Shown here piece by piece: positions 34,547 through 44,316 of a DNA stretch of 64,000 nt. Under the pieces are notes generated by a model. It was not told the DNA's origin. It made no database searches and saw only the letters and a program-made list of their open reading frames with translations. The position numbers were made by a program, and so were the translations under genes. The number at the start of each line of letters is the position of its first letter. Position 1 is the first letter of the stretch. This DNA is from Armatimonadota bacterium (GTDB lineage Bacteria; Armatimonadota; DTGP01; JAKQQT01). Where the stretch lies: positions 1 to 64,000 of the forward strand of contig DASXVS010000019.1 of assembly GCA_036504095.1 (NCBI GenBank), in the 5' to 3' direction.

Positions 34547-37042
34547 ATGCTCAAACGGAGGACCTTATTATTGTGTGCGATTGCAGTGGCAAATATGTCG
34601 AATGAACCGTTGACTGCGCAGCCAGTTGTGGCTTCGGATTGGATCACGCCGGATAAGCTCGTCTGTGTGAAGCGACTTGGCAGGCTCGGCGACGGGCAGT
34701 TCGCGCCGGACCCGGTTGACGCCGCCCGGATCGCCGGCACGTTCGCGCCGCCCCAAGCCGGCGACCAAGTGGCCCTTTCGGGCGGGAAGAAGGCGAAATG
34801 GGAAGCGGTCGCGCCGGGTAAGGACAATACCGTACCGCAATCGGCCATTACTGGCGGATATGCGTTCTGGAGCGTGACCGAGGCGGACGGTGGTGTTGCC
34901 ATCCTCGAGGCGTCCGGTCATTCCATGGTCTTCGTGAACGGCGAACCGAGGACGGGTGACATTTATAGCGACGGCTTTGTACGGCTGCCGGTGCTGCTTC
35001 GCAAGGGCGAAAATGGGTTCCTCTTCAAAGCCGGGCGTGGCGACCTCCACGTCCGGTTGAGACGCGCTCCGATGCCGGTATCGATCGACACCACCGACGC
35101 GACGCTTCCGGACCTCCACGCCGGTAGCCGGTCCGATACATGGGGCGCCGTGGTGGTCATCAATGCGTCCGAGAAAGCTCAGACCGGCCTGAGCATTGTC
35201 TCGCAGCTTCCGGGTGGCCAGCCGGTTGTAACCCCGGCGCCACGCATTGAACCGCTCAGCATCCGCAAGGTTGGATTTCGAATCGCGGGGCCCGCACCGC
35301 CGAATGGGGCGCAAAATGCCCGGTTGATGGTCGCCGTGAAGGGTGCGGGCGCCACGCCGCGCGCGACAGTAGACTTGCGGGTTAGAAAGGCCGGCCAGAC
35401 CTTCAAGCAGACGTTTGTCAGCCGCATGGATGGGAGCGTGCAGTATTTCGCCGTCAACCCGGCTCAGCCAGGCCCTGAGTCGGGTTGCCGGCCCGCACTC
35501 GTGTTGAGCCTCCATGGCGCGTCGGTACAGGCGATCGGGCAGGCCGACGCGTACGGTCCCAAGTCCTGGGCGACTCTGGTCGCGCCGACCAACCGTCGGC
35601 CGTTCGGTTACGATTGGGAGGATTGGGGCCGCATCGACGCGATGGAAGTGCTGGACATCGCCCAGCGTACGATGGGGCTGGACAACAGCCGGACGTATCT
35701 TGTGGGCCATTCGATGGGAGGGCATGGAACTTGGCAGCTTGGCGCCTTATACCCGGATCGCTTCGCGGCGATCGCCCCCAGCGCCGGCTGGATCAGCGCC
35801 TACACGTACACGGGCGCGAAGGTCACCAACAAATCAACGCCCGTTGAAGACATCTTGCGCCGGTCGGGCGCGGCCATGGACACCCTCGCGCTGGCGCAGA
35901 ACTACGCGCGGGAGGGCGTATACATCCTCCATGGAACCGATGACGACAACGTGCCGGTGACCGAGGCGCGGCGCATGCGGGATGTACTGTCCGGATTCCA
36001 CAAGGACTTCCTCTTCCACGAAGAGCCCGGACAGGGACATTGGTGGGACATTTCCGACGAACCGGGCGCCGACTGCGTGGACTGGCCGCCGATGTGGGAT
36101 TTCCTGGCGAAACACACCCTGCCGCCGATCGAAAGTGTGCGCCAGGTCGATTTCGTCACCGTTAACCCCGGCGTTTCGGCGCATTGTCAGTGGCTGACCG
36201 TGGAAGGACAAACTCGCGAAGGCATTCCCTCGGAGGTTCACTTTCACTGCGATCCGCAGATGCGGAGATACAAAGGGACTACCATCAATGTTTCCAGCCT
36301 GGCGATAGAACTGCGGGCCCTTATGCCGGGAAAGGGAGTGTCCGTCGAAATCGATGGCACCAAGTTGAACCTGCCGGATGTTGAGGGGCGGGCGACGATC
36401 CATCTTTACCGCGCGGGCGACGGGTGGGGCGTCGGCCCCGCCACATCACCGGACCACAAGAATCCGGCCCGATACGGACCGTTCCGGGCGGCGTTCGACA
36501 ACCGGTTCCAGATGGTGTACGGCACCGCCGGAACGCCGGAAGAGAATGCTTGGGCGTTCGCGAAGGCGCGATACGACGCAGAGTGCTGGTGGTATCGAGG
36601 GAACGGCTCCGTGGACGTGATCCCGGACACGGCCTTCGATCCGACGAGAGAGCCGGACCGAGGCGTCATCCTTTATGGAAACGCAACAACAAACGCCGCG
36701 TGGAGACCGCTGCTCGGCGGGTCGCCTGTCCAGGTACGTCCCGGCGGCGTGCATATGGGCGATAAGGAAGTGATGGGGGACGGACTGGCGTGCCTGTTTC
36801 TTCAGCCGCGCCCGGGCAGCGCCGTTGCGTGCGTGGCCGCCGTCTCCGCGACCGGAATCCGGGGGATGCGGCTGGCAGACACGCTCGGCTATCTTCAGCC
36901 CATGACCGGCTACCCGGACGTGTTGTTACTTTCCGCCGGGGCCATACAGGAAGGCCGGGCCAACGTGGTGGCCGCGGGATTCCTCGGGTCTGACTGGTCG
37001 GCGCGCAACGGCGAAATCGAGTGGCAGGAGGCAGCGAAATGA
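34547..37042 (+). CDS. Exported alpha/beta-hydrolase (esterase/depolymerase-like) of 831 residues
   Basis: ATG 34547 follows GGGAGGG and gives a signal-like start (LLLCAIAVANMSNEPLTA). The middle carries an alpha/beta-hydrolase domain: LVGHSMGGHGTWQLGALYPD with the nucleophile Ser, ILHGTDDDNVPVTEAR with the Asp, and EPGQGHWWDI with the His, near residues 410-520. This resembles prolyl-oligopeptidase-like esterases and polyhydroxybutyrate depolymerases. N- and C-terminal flanks are beta-rich and unrecognised. It probably removes ester groups from extracellular glycans. The stop overlaps the next start by ATGA, opening a four-gene coupled operon. Confidence 0.82.
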   Translation: MLKRRTLLLCAIAVANMSNEPLTAQPVVASDWITPDKLVCVKRLGRLGDGQFAPDPVDAARIAGTFAPPQAGDQVALSGGKKAKWEAVAPGKDNTVPQSAITGGYAFWSVTEADGGVAILEASGHSMVFVNGEPRTGDIYSDGFVRLPVLLRKGENGFLFKAGRGDLHVRLRRAPMPVSIDTTDATLPDLHAGSRSDTWGAVVVINASEKAQTGLSIVSQLPGGQPVVTPAPRIEPLSIRKVGFRIAGPAPPNGAQNARLMVAVKGAGATPRATVDLRVRKAGQTFKQTFVSRMDGSVQYFAVNPAQPGPESGCRPALVLSLHGASVQAIGQADAYGPKSWATLVAPTNRRPFGYDWEDWGRIDAMEVLDIAQRTMGLDNSRTYLVGHSMGGHGTWQLGALYPDRFAAIAPSAGWISAYTYTGAKVTNKSTPVEDILRRSGAAMDTLALAQNYAREGVYILHGTDDDNVPVTEARRMRDVLSGFHKDFLFHEEPGQGHWWDISDEPGADCVDWPPMWDFLAKHTLPPIESVRQVDFVTVNPGVSAHCQWLTVEGQTREGIPSEVHFHCDPQMRRYKGTTINVSSLAIELRALMPGKGVSVEIDGTKLNLPDVEGRATIHLYRAGDGWGVGPATSPDHKNPARYGPFRAAFDNRFQMVYGTAGTPEENAWAFAKARYDAECWWYRGNGSVDVIPDTAFDPTREPDRGVILYGNATTNAAWRPLLGGSPVQVRPGGVHMGDKEVMGDGLACLFLQPRPGSAVACVAAVSATGIRGMRLADTLGYLQPMTGYPDVLLLSAGAIQEGRANVVAAGFLGSDWSARNGEIEWQEAAK

Positions 37043-38025
37043 GGATCATCCCGCGCGGCTACGTCTGCTACCGGGCCGAAGCGCCTCTCGATATCGACGG
37101 CCGACTCGATAAGAGCGTCTGGCAGGCGGCGCCCTGGACCGAGGATTTCGTGGATATCGAGGGGGACCTGAGACCGCGTCCACCCCTTCGCACCCGCGCG
37201 AAGATGCTGTGGGACGATGAGTATTTGTATATCGGCGCCGAGCTCGAGGAGCCTCACGTTTGGGCCACTCTCACGGAGCACGATTCGGTCATCTACCAGG
37301 ATCCGGACTTCGAAGTATTCATCGATCCGGACGGCGACAACCACCAGTATTACGAGATCGAGATCAACGCGCTGAACACGGAGTGGGACCTCCGCTTGCC
37401 CAAGCCGTATCGCGACGGGGGGCCGGCGATCGACGAGTGGGAGATACCCGGTTTCCGTTCGGCGGTCCATGTTGATGGTACAATCAACGATCCCGAGGAC
37501 ACGGATGTGGGTTGGTCGGTGGAAATGGCGATTCCGTGGGTTGTGCTGGGAGAGTTCGCAAAATGCCCTTGTCCGCCGCGTCCCGGCGACCAATGGCGCG
37601 TGGATTTTTCAAGGGTCGAGTGGCACGTGGAAATCCTGGACGGCCGCTATGAGAAGCGCAAGGGAATTCCTGAGGAGAACTGGGTATGGAGCCCGCAGGG
37701 CGTCATCGACATGCATCGTCCCGAAACGTGGGGCTACGTCCAATTCTCAACCGCGGCGCCAGGCTCTGACGCGTTTTGCCGGGACCCCGCCGAGCCTATC
37801 CGTATGTATCTGATGGACGTATACCATGCGCAGCGGGCCTTTCGCGAGGCGAACGGTCGCTGGGCGGGGGATATGTCCGATCTGGCTGTTCCGGTATGTG
37901 AAGGTGTTACCCAACCCGAAATGCGCCTTTCCGAGCAGGGCTACATCGCCAGCGCAACCTTCGAGGCCACTTCGGAGAGGTGGAACGTGCGCGAGGATTC
38001 ATTGCTCTGGAAGGAGGCGGTGTGA
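37039..38025 (+). CDS. Carbohydrate-binding family 9-like protein
   Basis: The 328-residue product contains one CBM9-like (DOMON-type) domain: LDIDGRLDKSVWQAAPWTED, WDDEYLYIGAELEEPHVWA, DFEVFIDPDGDNHQYYEIEINA and DVGWSVEMAIPWVVLGE are all hallmarks. It lacks a signal peptide, which is odd for a glycan-binding protein. GGAGG lies upstream of ATG 37039, which overlaps the previous stop. It is followed by two dehydrogenases that start at or just before its stop, so it belongs to that operon. The bound ligand is unknown. Confidence 0.85.
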   Translation: MRIIPRGYVCYRAEAPLDIDGRLDKSVWQAAPWTEDFVDIEGDLRPRPPLRTRAKMLWDDEYLYIGAELEEPHVWATLTEHDSVIYQDPDFEVFIDPDGDNHQYYEIEINALNTEWDLRLPKPYRDGGPAIDEWEIPGFRSAVHVDGTINDPEDTDVGWSVEMAIPWVVLGEFAKCPCPPRPGDQWRVDFSRVEWHVEILDGRYEKRKGIPEENWVWSPQGVIDMHRPETWGYVQFSTAAPGSDAFCRDPAEPIRMYLMDVYHAQRAFREANGRWAGDMSDLAVPVCEGVTQPEMRLSEQGYIASATFEATSERWNVREDSLLWKEAV

Positions 38026-39038
38026 TGGGCGATATGGTGCAGTGTCCGGTTTTTGTCGGCGGAGGCAGGATCGAATACATTGAAAGACCGGCGCCGATCC
38101 CCGGCCCGGGGGAACTCCTGATCCGAGTAGAAGCAAACGCACTGTGCGGATCCGAGCGGGGCCAATTCTACGATGGCTGCCGGACGACCCCCGGACACGA
38201 AGCCGCGGGCGTTGTTACTGCTGTCGGAGAGGGCGCCACGGTGCCTGTCGGCACACACGGAGTGGTGTTTCTTATGGTGTACTGCGGCGAGTGCCGCAAC
38301 TGTCGGCAGGGCTTCACCAACCAATGCCTCAACAAACAGGGCGACATGGGCTTCAGCCGAGACGGCGGATACGGTCCGTACGAGATCGTGCCGGAGCGCC
38401 TGTTCTTTCCCACCGGGCCGGACCTGTACGGCGCGGAGGCTACGCTTCTCCTGGACATTGTGGGTACCGGCTCACACGCGATAGAGCGCGGGCGATTGGT
38501 TCAGCCGTTGGTGGAATCGGTCCTCGTGATGGGAGCCGGGCCGATCGGGCTCGGTGTGCTGGCGATGTGCAGGATCGTTCTCGGGCACGAAGTGCCCGTT
38601 CATATTACGGACGTCGCATCGTATCGCCTGTCTCTCGCGGAGGAGTTGGGCGGCATTCCTGTTGACCTGCGTTCGCGGACGGTCGAAAGCGCCCTTTCGA
38701 GTCACGCGGCGCCGGATCTGGCAATCGATACGAGTGGTAAGCAGGCTGCCAGGCAGTCGGCGTTCGAAGCGGTCGCCAAACGTGGCATTCTGGTCTGCGT
38801 TGGGCACGGCGAGGGGTTGTCACTCGATGTCTCGAGTCAGTTGATCGGGCCCGAGAGGGCTGTGCTGGGCAGCGAATACTTCCGGTTCAACGAAATGCCG
38901 GCCAACCTGGAAAGGCTTCGCGCCAACCGCGAGTACCTCTCCCGGATCATCACGCACCGATTTCCGGTCGAGCGGCTCGAAGAGGCGTTCACGACCTTCT
39001 TCGCCGGCCAGACAGGAAAGGTGGTCGTGGAACAATGA
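38025..39038 (+). CDS. Zinc-dependent alcohol (polyol/threonine-type) dehydrogenase
   Basis: A 337-residue medium-chain dehydrogenase. The catalytic zinc site is ANALCGSERG plus TPGHEAAGVVT. The structural zinc loop is CGECRNCRQGFTNQC with four Cys. The NAD fold has VLVMGAGPIGLGVLA. The start ATG 38025 follows AAGGAGG by seven bases and shares a base with the preceding stop. It ends in ATGA overlap with the Gfo/Idh gene. The pair suggests oxidation of a sugar or polyol released by the surrounding hydrolases, which is inference. Confidence 0.92.
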   Translation: MGDMVQCPVFVGGGRIEYIERPAPIPGPGELLIRVEANALCGSERGQFYDGCRTTPGHEAAGVVTAVGEGATVPVGTHGVVFLMVYCGECRNCRQGFTNQCLNKQGDMGFSRDGGYGPYEIVPERLFFPTGPDLYGAEATLLLDIVGTGSHAIERGRLVQPLVESVLVMGAGPIGLGVLAMCRIVLGHEVPVHITDVASYRLSLAEELGGIPVDLRSRTVESALSSHAAPDLAIDTSGKQAARQSAFEAVAKRGILVCVGHGEGLSLDVSSQLIGPERAVLGSEYFRFNEMPANLERLRANREYLSRIITHRFPVERLEEAFTTFFAGQTGKVVVEQ

Positions 39039-40018
39039 AAGACGCAAAAGTGCGAGTCACCATCATAGGCGCCGGCGGCTGGGGCTACCAGCATGCCCGT
39101 GTGTTTTCGGCCCACCCGGACGTGGAATTGTGCGGTATTGCCGGAAGGTCGGCGGAACGCACACAGCATCGCGCGGCCGAGTTTGGGACCACGGCGTATC
39201 TTGACATCGATGAAATGCTTGAATGCGAAAGCCCGGACCTGGTCAGCGTCTGCCTGCCAAACCAGGCGCATTTCGAGCCGACACTCCATGTCATCCAGCG
39301 TGGATTTGCGCTGCTTGTCGAGAAACCGCTGGTGTTCGACCTCTCGGAAGCCGATACGCTGCTGGCCGAGGCGGAACAGCGCAACCTGTTCTTCGCGATC
39401 AACTTCAACCACCGTTACGCTCGACCGGTTCGGATGGCGAAGTCGGCCATCGATGAAGGACGGCTCGGTGACATCGTCTTCGCGCACTGGCGCTTCGGAG
39501 GAGACGGCAGCAGCGATCACCCGCACGCCAATCTCATCGAAACGCAATGCCATGGAATCGACATGCTGGAGCACCTGTGCGGGCCTATCGAATCGGTGGC
39601 GGCGCAGATGACGGACATGACCGGAGGCGGGTTCCGCACCCTCGCCCTGGCGCTCCGCTTTGCACATGGCGCCGTGGGCACGCTTCTGGGTTCGTACGAC
39701 TCCTCATATGCATATCGCGACACACATGTGCTGGAGGTCAACGGCACCCAAGGCAGGCTGTTGATCGAGGAGACGGTACGCCGGTACACGTATCAGAAAG
39801 CTGGGAACGAGACTGCCGAAATCTGGGAAGCGGGATACTTCAACGATCGCGACCGCGAGTTCCACCGTACGTTTGACGCGCACCTGGATGCGGTCATTGC
39901 GGCGTTTCGCGCCGGCAACCAACCGCCCGTCCACGCCCGCGCCGGCCGCCGCGCCCTCGCCGTAGCCCATGCAGCCATCCGATCTTTCGAAACGGGGCAG
40001 CGCGTCCAGGTTCCGTGA
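39035..40018 (+). CDS. Gfo/Idh/MocA family oxidoreductase
   Basis: The Rossmann signature VTIIGAGGWGYQHARVF opens the protein, followed by LVEKPLVFDLSEAD, the conserved EKP that binds the cofactor. AINFNHRYARPVRMAKSAIDEG follows, and a likely catalytic His is in NLIETQCHGIDMLEHLCG. The 327-residue length is normal. These cytosolic NAD(P) enzymes oxidise or epimerise sugars and inositols. The gene is translationally coupled to the zinc dehydrogenase. The substrate is not predictable from sequence. Confidence 0.93.
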   Translation: MKDAKVRVTIIGAGGWGYQHARVFSAHPDVELCGIAGRSAERTQHRAAEFGTTAYLDIDEMLECESPDLVSVCLPNQAHFEPTLHVIQRGFALLVEKPLVFDLSEADTLLAEAEQRNLFFAINFNHRYARPVRMAKSAIDEGRLGDIVFAHWRFGGDGSSDHPHANLIETQCHGIDMLEHLCGPIESVAAQMTDMTGGGFRTLALALRFAHGAVGTLLGSYDSSYAYRDTHVLEVNGTQGRLLIEETVRRYTYQKAGNETAEIWEAGYFNDRDREFHRTFDAHLDAVIAAFRAGNQPPVHARAGRRALAVAHAAIRSFETGQRVQVP

Positions 40019-40134
40019 TGAGAGGACTCCTCGAATGGAGGCCGGCAAGCGAGCCGGCACAAGGCGATTCATGGTACAATGAACTGGCGCCCGCGCCTCG
40101 CGCCGGCGCAACCCAAGGATTGCGGAGAGTCCAT

Positions 40135-43100
40135 ATGCTGGTCAGCCGTCGACTGCGGATCGCACTTTTCCTATCTCTCCTCGCCTGTTGTCACCAGGCG
40201 GGCGCCCAAACCCCCGAATACCGCGCGTCCTGGGTAGACGCCTTCCATCCCGGCTTTATGTCGCAGGACGAACTGACCAGCACGATCGGCAACCTCCGAG
40301 CCGGAAACGTCAATGTCTTCGTGCCGGAGGTGTACGTCAACAGCGGGTACCAACATATCTACTGGAGTCCAACCCCGGCTGAATATCCCAGCCTTGGTTC
40401 CCCTGGTACGATTGTATCGAACGGGGTGTCGATCAAATGCGATCTGAGCAGCGAGGCGGAAACCAATTCAGGCGGTAGTTATGACGCCCTGGGTGAGTCT
40501 ATCGCGCAGTGCCACGATACCACGGGTGGGAAAGCCCGCCTGGACGTCTGGGCCTGGATGGTTGCGTTCCGCTCCGCCGGCGCGATACGGGTGAACCATC
40601 CGGAGTGGATCACAGTAAATGGTGGCGGGCTTTCGTCAACCGACTTTGATGCGGGACATCCCGGTTCCGAGCAGCAACTCGTGAATAACTGTATGGACAT
40701 CGTTAAGCACTACGATGTCGATGGGCTCAACTTCGATTACATCAGGCTGTCGAATGCGAACGATGGTTTCAACGCCATAAGCGTTCGGCGATACAACGCC
40801 ATAAAGGGCAAGAGCGGGACGCCGACAACCGATGATGCTGAGTTCAAGCAGTGGCGCCGCGATCAGATCACCAACGTGATCCGCAAGATCTACCTGAGCG
40901 TGATCGCGATCAAGCCGAACGTGAAGATCAGCGCGGACACCATTATGTGGTCTCCCAGCCCCGCCAGGCCTTTCGTCGGCGATCCGAACCCGCTGCAGAC
41001 GTGGAGGACCAACTTCGAATCCACGTCGGCCGCGTTTACCAGCGTGCTGCAGGACTGGCGTTCCTGGATGGAAGAGGGCATTCTGGATATCGCGATGCCC
41101 ATGGCCTACCTCTACGAGTGCAGTTACAGGACTACGTTTGACAAGTGGTGCGATTTCACCAAGGACAACCAGTTCGGCCGTCAGTGTGTTATTGGGACTG
41201 GCGGGTACCTGAATCTCCTCCCGGACAACCTGGCACAGTACGCGCGCACGCGGCAGCCCAGCTCAACGATGGGGAAGTACGGGGCAGGCCAGAACAACTA
41301 CTCGTATGCATACCCCTATGCGAGTCTCTGCGGGAAGTCAACCGCATCCGTGGCCGACCCAGTGGGCTGGTTCAACGCCCTCAAGGCCGATTTGTATGCG
41401 CAACCGGCTGTGGTCCCAGCGCTGCCCCGCCTTACCAACGGTAAGGGGCACATCAAGGGAACGGTGGTAAGTTCGCTGGTGGCTTCACCTGGCTGGGTTG
41501 ACGGCGCCACAGTGTACCTGTCCGCCAAAGCAGACGGTTCAAATCCCGTGAGGACCATGCAGACAGACGGTACGGGATTCTACGGCTTTGTGGATGTGCC
41601 GCCCGGCTCTTACTACGTAAAGGTCCACGCCGCAAACCATGAGGATCAGATCCAAGCGGTCTCCGTGACATCTGCGGCCGTGTCCACCGTAGACTTCACT
41701 CTCGCCGGGCCGCTTCCCGCAACGCAACTGGCCTTCAGCGTTCAGCCGGGTGGCGCGGCCACATCCGTTGCGTTCACCAGGCAGCCGGTAGTCGTGGCCA
41801 GGGACTCCGCGGGAAGCCTTATCAGCGGGTTCAACGGACCGGTTACACTCGCGATCAAATCCGGAGCCGGCGCACCGGACGCCGCTCTTGTTGGGACGGC
41901 TACTGTGAACGCCGTGAACGGAGTCGCATCGTTCTCCGGCCTCTCCATCAACAGGCCGGGATCGGATTACGCGCTGACGGCTTCGTCCGGAAGTCTCGCG
42001 TCTGCAGACAGCAGTGTTTTCCAGGTTGCAGTGGTGCCGACTCTCCTGGTATTCAGCCGGCAGCCAGGCGGCGCTTCTACCGGAGTTCCGTTCACAACCC
42101 AGCCTACAGTGGCGGCAATGGATGTGTTCGGCAATGTGGCGACGGGTTTCTCCCGGCCCGTTACGCTTCAGATCAAGGCCGGGACCGGAGCTGCCGGAGC
42201 CGCCCTGAATGGCGCCTTTTCACGGTCCGCCGTAGGCGGTGTAGCAGCTTTCAGCGACCTGTCGATCAGCAAAGCGGGCGCCGGATATGTGCTCACGGCT
42301 GCCGCCACGGGTTTGTCGTCCGGCGAGAGCGATGCTTTTGCCGTGGCGGTCGTCCCCACGCGCCTGGCGTTCTCGGCGTATCCCTCCGGAGCTGTCATCG
42401 GGCAGCCGCTGGCGCCACGTCCGGTCGTCGTCGCGACCGATGACGACGGCAACACGGCTCTCTCGTTCAGCGGACCGGTGACGCTGTCGATCGCGGCGGG
42501 CACCGGTGTTCCGGGCGCGGCGCTCGATGGAACCCTTACCGTGAACGCATTGAGCGGAGTTGCCACGTTCGACGGCCTAACAATCGACAAGGTGGGCTTC
42601 GCATACCGCCTGCACGCTGTGAGCGGTTCGTTGATCGCAACGGATTCGTACGCGTTCGATATTCGCACGTCCGCGACGAGGTTGGCTCTTACCGCGCAGC
42701 CCGGTGGCGCCAGGGCCGGGCGTCCGTTCGCCCGCCAGCCGGTTGTGGTAGCCCTGAACGTGTCCGGCGAAATCGCGACGGACTACAATGGCCCCTTGTA
42801 CGTCGAAATCAAACAAGGCGCCGGCTCCAGTACAGCCTGGCTGGACGGTACCGTCTCGATCGCCATGGCCGGAGGCATCGGCGCCTTCACGGACCTGGCC
42901 ATAAACGAGCCGGCGACAGGATACGTGCTCACCATGAGCAGTCCGCCGCTACCGAACGTTGATAGCGCCGCTTTCGAAGTCGTCAGTAGCGGTCCCTACA
43001 CTTTCGCCGAGGTGATCCGCACACTGACCATCGCCGGCGGCCTCGTTTCGGCCACGGACGGAGACATTACTCGGCTTGATGTGGATGGCGCGGGACGGGT

Positions 43101-43161
43101 TGACCTGCTGGATGCGACCCGCATCACCCGCAAGGCGGCGGGCCTCGAAACGAACCCCTAG
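40135..43161 (+). CDS. Secreted GHL10-family protein with four Ig-like repeats and a dockerin-like end
   Basis: ATG 40135 follows GGAGAG and opens a signal peptide (RIALFLSLLACCHQAGAQT). Residues 27-400 form a glycosyl-hydrolase-like family 10 (GHL10) barrel: EYRASWVDAFHPGFMSQDEL, VDGLNFDYIRL and ILDIAMPMAYLYE. A carboxypeptidase-regulatory-like beta domain follows (GTVVSS... TDGTGFYGFVDVPPGSYYV). Then come four repeats of about 105 residues, each opening with a motif such as LAFSVQPGGAA and ending near ALTASSG. The last 45 residues are a dockerin-like segment (AGRVDLLDATRITRKAAGLE). It probably works outside the cell on polysaccharide. Confidence 0.88.
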   Translation: MLVSRRLRIALFLSLLACCHQAGAQTPEYRASWVDAFHPGFMSQDELTSTIGNLRAGNVNVFVPEVYVNSGYQHIYWSPTPAEYPSLGSPGTIVSNGVSIKCDLSSEAETNSGGSYDALGESIAQCHDTTGGKARLDVWAWMVAFRSAGAIRVNHPEWITVNGGGLSSTDFDAGHPGSEQQLVNNCMDIVKHYDVDGLNFDYIRLSNANDGFNAISVRRYNAIKGKSGTPTTDDAEFKQWRRDQITNVIRKIYLSVIAIKPNVKISADTIMWSPSPARPFVGDPNPLQTWRTNFESTSAAFTSVLQDWRSWMEEGILDIAMPMAYLYECSYRTTFDKWCDFTKDNQFGRQCVIGTGGYLNLLPDNLAQYARTRQPSSTMGKYGAGQNNYSYAYPYASLCGKSTASVADPVGWFNALKADLYAQPAVVPALPRLTNGKGHIKGTVVSSLVASPGWVDGATVYLSAKADGSNPVRTMQTDGTGFYGFVDVPPGSYYVKVHAANHEDQIQAVSVTSAAVSTVDFTLAGPLPATQLAFSVQPGGAATSVAFTRQPVVVARDSAGSLISGFNGPVTLAIKSGAGAPDAALVGTATVNAVNGVASFSGLSINRPGSDYALTASSGSLASADSSVFQVAVVPTLLVFSRQPGGASTGVPFTTQPTVAAMDVFGNVATGFSRPVTLQIKAGTGAAGAALNGAFSRSAVGGVAAFSDLSISKAGAGYVLTAAATGLSSGESDAFAVAVVPTRLAFSAYPSGAVIGQPLAPRPVVVATDDDGNTALSFSGPVTLSIAAGTGVPGAALDGTLTVNALSGVATFDGLTIDKVGFAYRLHAVSGSLIATDSYAFDIRTSATRLALTAQPGGARAGRPFARQPVVVALNVSGEIATDYNGPLYVEIKQGAGSSTAWLDGTVSIAMAGGIGAFTDLAINEPATGYVLTMSSPPLPNVDSAAFEVVSSGPYTFAEVIRTLTIAGGLVSATDGDITRLDVDGAGRVDLLDATRITRKAAGLETNP

Positions 43162-43165
43162 CGGA

Positions 43166-43234
43166 GGGGAAACGAGGAAATGGGGAAATGAAGAACCTGG
43201 GGCGTTTCCCCATGTCCCCATTTCCTCATTTCCC
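43166..43234. repeat. Octamer palindrome between convergent genes
   Basis: Arms 43167-43190 and 43211-43234 are reverse complements with two mismatches around a 20-base spacer. Both are built of 8-base units (GGAAACGA, GGAAATGG, GGAAATGA on the left; CATGTCCC, CATTTCCT, CATTTCCC on the right). The element starts four bases after one stop codon and ends two bases before the other, so it fills the gap between the GHL10 gene and the UroD-like gene. It would end transcription from both sides. Confidence 0.9.
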
Positions 43235-43236
43235 TT

Positions 43237-44316
43237 CTAGCGGTACCAGCCGAACTCGTTCACGGCGTCCACGGCGGCCACAATGTTCTCCCAGGGGACT
43301 TCCGGTTCGATCATGTGCGTTGGCGCCAACAGCAGTCCGCCGCCCACGCCAACCGTCTCCATGCGCAGCTTGACCTCGGCGCGAACATCCTCCGGAGTCC
43401 CGAACGGCAGCGTGCTCTGCGTGCCGATGGTGCCCCAGAAGGCCAGGTCTCGCCCGAATTCACGCTTGAGGCAAGCGGGGTCCATGCACTCGCTCTGGAT
43501 GGGATTCAGGATGTCGAGACCGATCTCGATGAGGTCTGGGACGATGGCGGTCGCGTTTCCGTCGGTGTGGTAGAAAACCAGGACGTCCGGGCGCGCCGCC
43601 TTCGCGGCAGCGATGATGCGAGCCAGGCGCGGTTTCAGCCAGCGACGCCACATCGGAACGCTCATCATCATCCCGTGCTGGGAAGCCACGTCATCTCCGA
43701 GGCGGATCACATCAACGCCGAGCGCCGAATACCGGGCAGCTTGTATCTCGCGTTTCGCCGTAATCCGATCCAGGAGCGTTTCCGCGAAGCCGGGGTTCTC
43801 AACGAAATCCAGCAGCAGCAGTTCCATTGAGCGCATATACCAGGCAATCTCGAAGATAGAACACTCTGAAGACGCCATCGCCGCATGGCCTTCACCCTGG
43901 ATCGACGCGATGCGGCCGGGGAGGTCTGCGTATCGGTAGTCTGCCTCGACGTCGGGCAGGGGATACGATGCGGCATCGGCATCGCTGCTCAGTTTCATCA
44001 TCGGGTGAACGAACGCCTGGAGGTGGGCGTGTTCCGGCGCGTCGCTCCGGGTCTTCAGATATCCGATGCCCCACTCATCCCACGTCGTTCCCGGAGGCGA
44101 ATCGGTGTGGTACTTGGCGTGGTCAAGCGGGTGGGAAGTCCTAAGGATTCCCACTGGACGCGTGTCACAGCCGAAATAGGCCGCGGCATCCTCTTGGCCG
44201 GTCCGCGTGCGGAACTCCTCATATTTCTGCGGCGTGAGGCTGATGCCGATCTCGTGCGGCACGCGATCCGGCGCCTGGCGCCGCATCGCCGTCAGTACTC
44301 GCTCTCTGCTCGTCAT
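43237..44316 (-). CDS. UroD-like (MtaA/CmuA superfamily) protein, H-x-D type
   Basis: ATG 44316 opens [24 protein letters not shown], the usual family start, and overlaps the glpK stop by ATGA. The 359-residue product shows [16 protein letters not shown], then [29 protein letters not shown], in which the usual metal pair H-x-C is H-T-D, and [22 protein letters not shown] near the end. It lies in one operon behind glpD and glpK. Family members handle methyl groups on corrinoid or other carriers; the link to glycerol is unexplained. Confidence 0.87.
   Translation of the reverse strand: MTSRERVLTAMRRQAPDRVPHEIGISLTPQKYEEFRTRTGQEDAAAYFGCDTRPVGILRTSHPLDHAKYHTDSPPGTTWDEWGIGYLKTRSDAPEHAHLQAFVHPMMKLSSDADAASYPLPDVEADYRYADLPGRIASIQGEGHAAMASSECSIFEIAWYMRSMELLLLDFVENPGFAETLLDRITAKREIQAARYSALGVDVIRLGDDVASQHGMMMSVPMWRRWLKPRLARIIAAAKAARPDVLVFYHTDGNATAIVPDLIEIGLDILNPIQSECMDPACLKREFGRDLAFWGTIGTQSTLPFGTPEDVRAEVKLRMETVGVGGGLLLAPTHMIEPEVPWENIVAAVDAVNEFGWYR

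Noticed and set aside
40041-40058. GCCGGC hairpin before the GHL10 gene as a terminator
   Set aside because: A six-base stem with no T tract is common in this GC-rich DNA.
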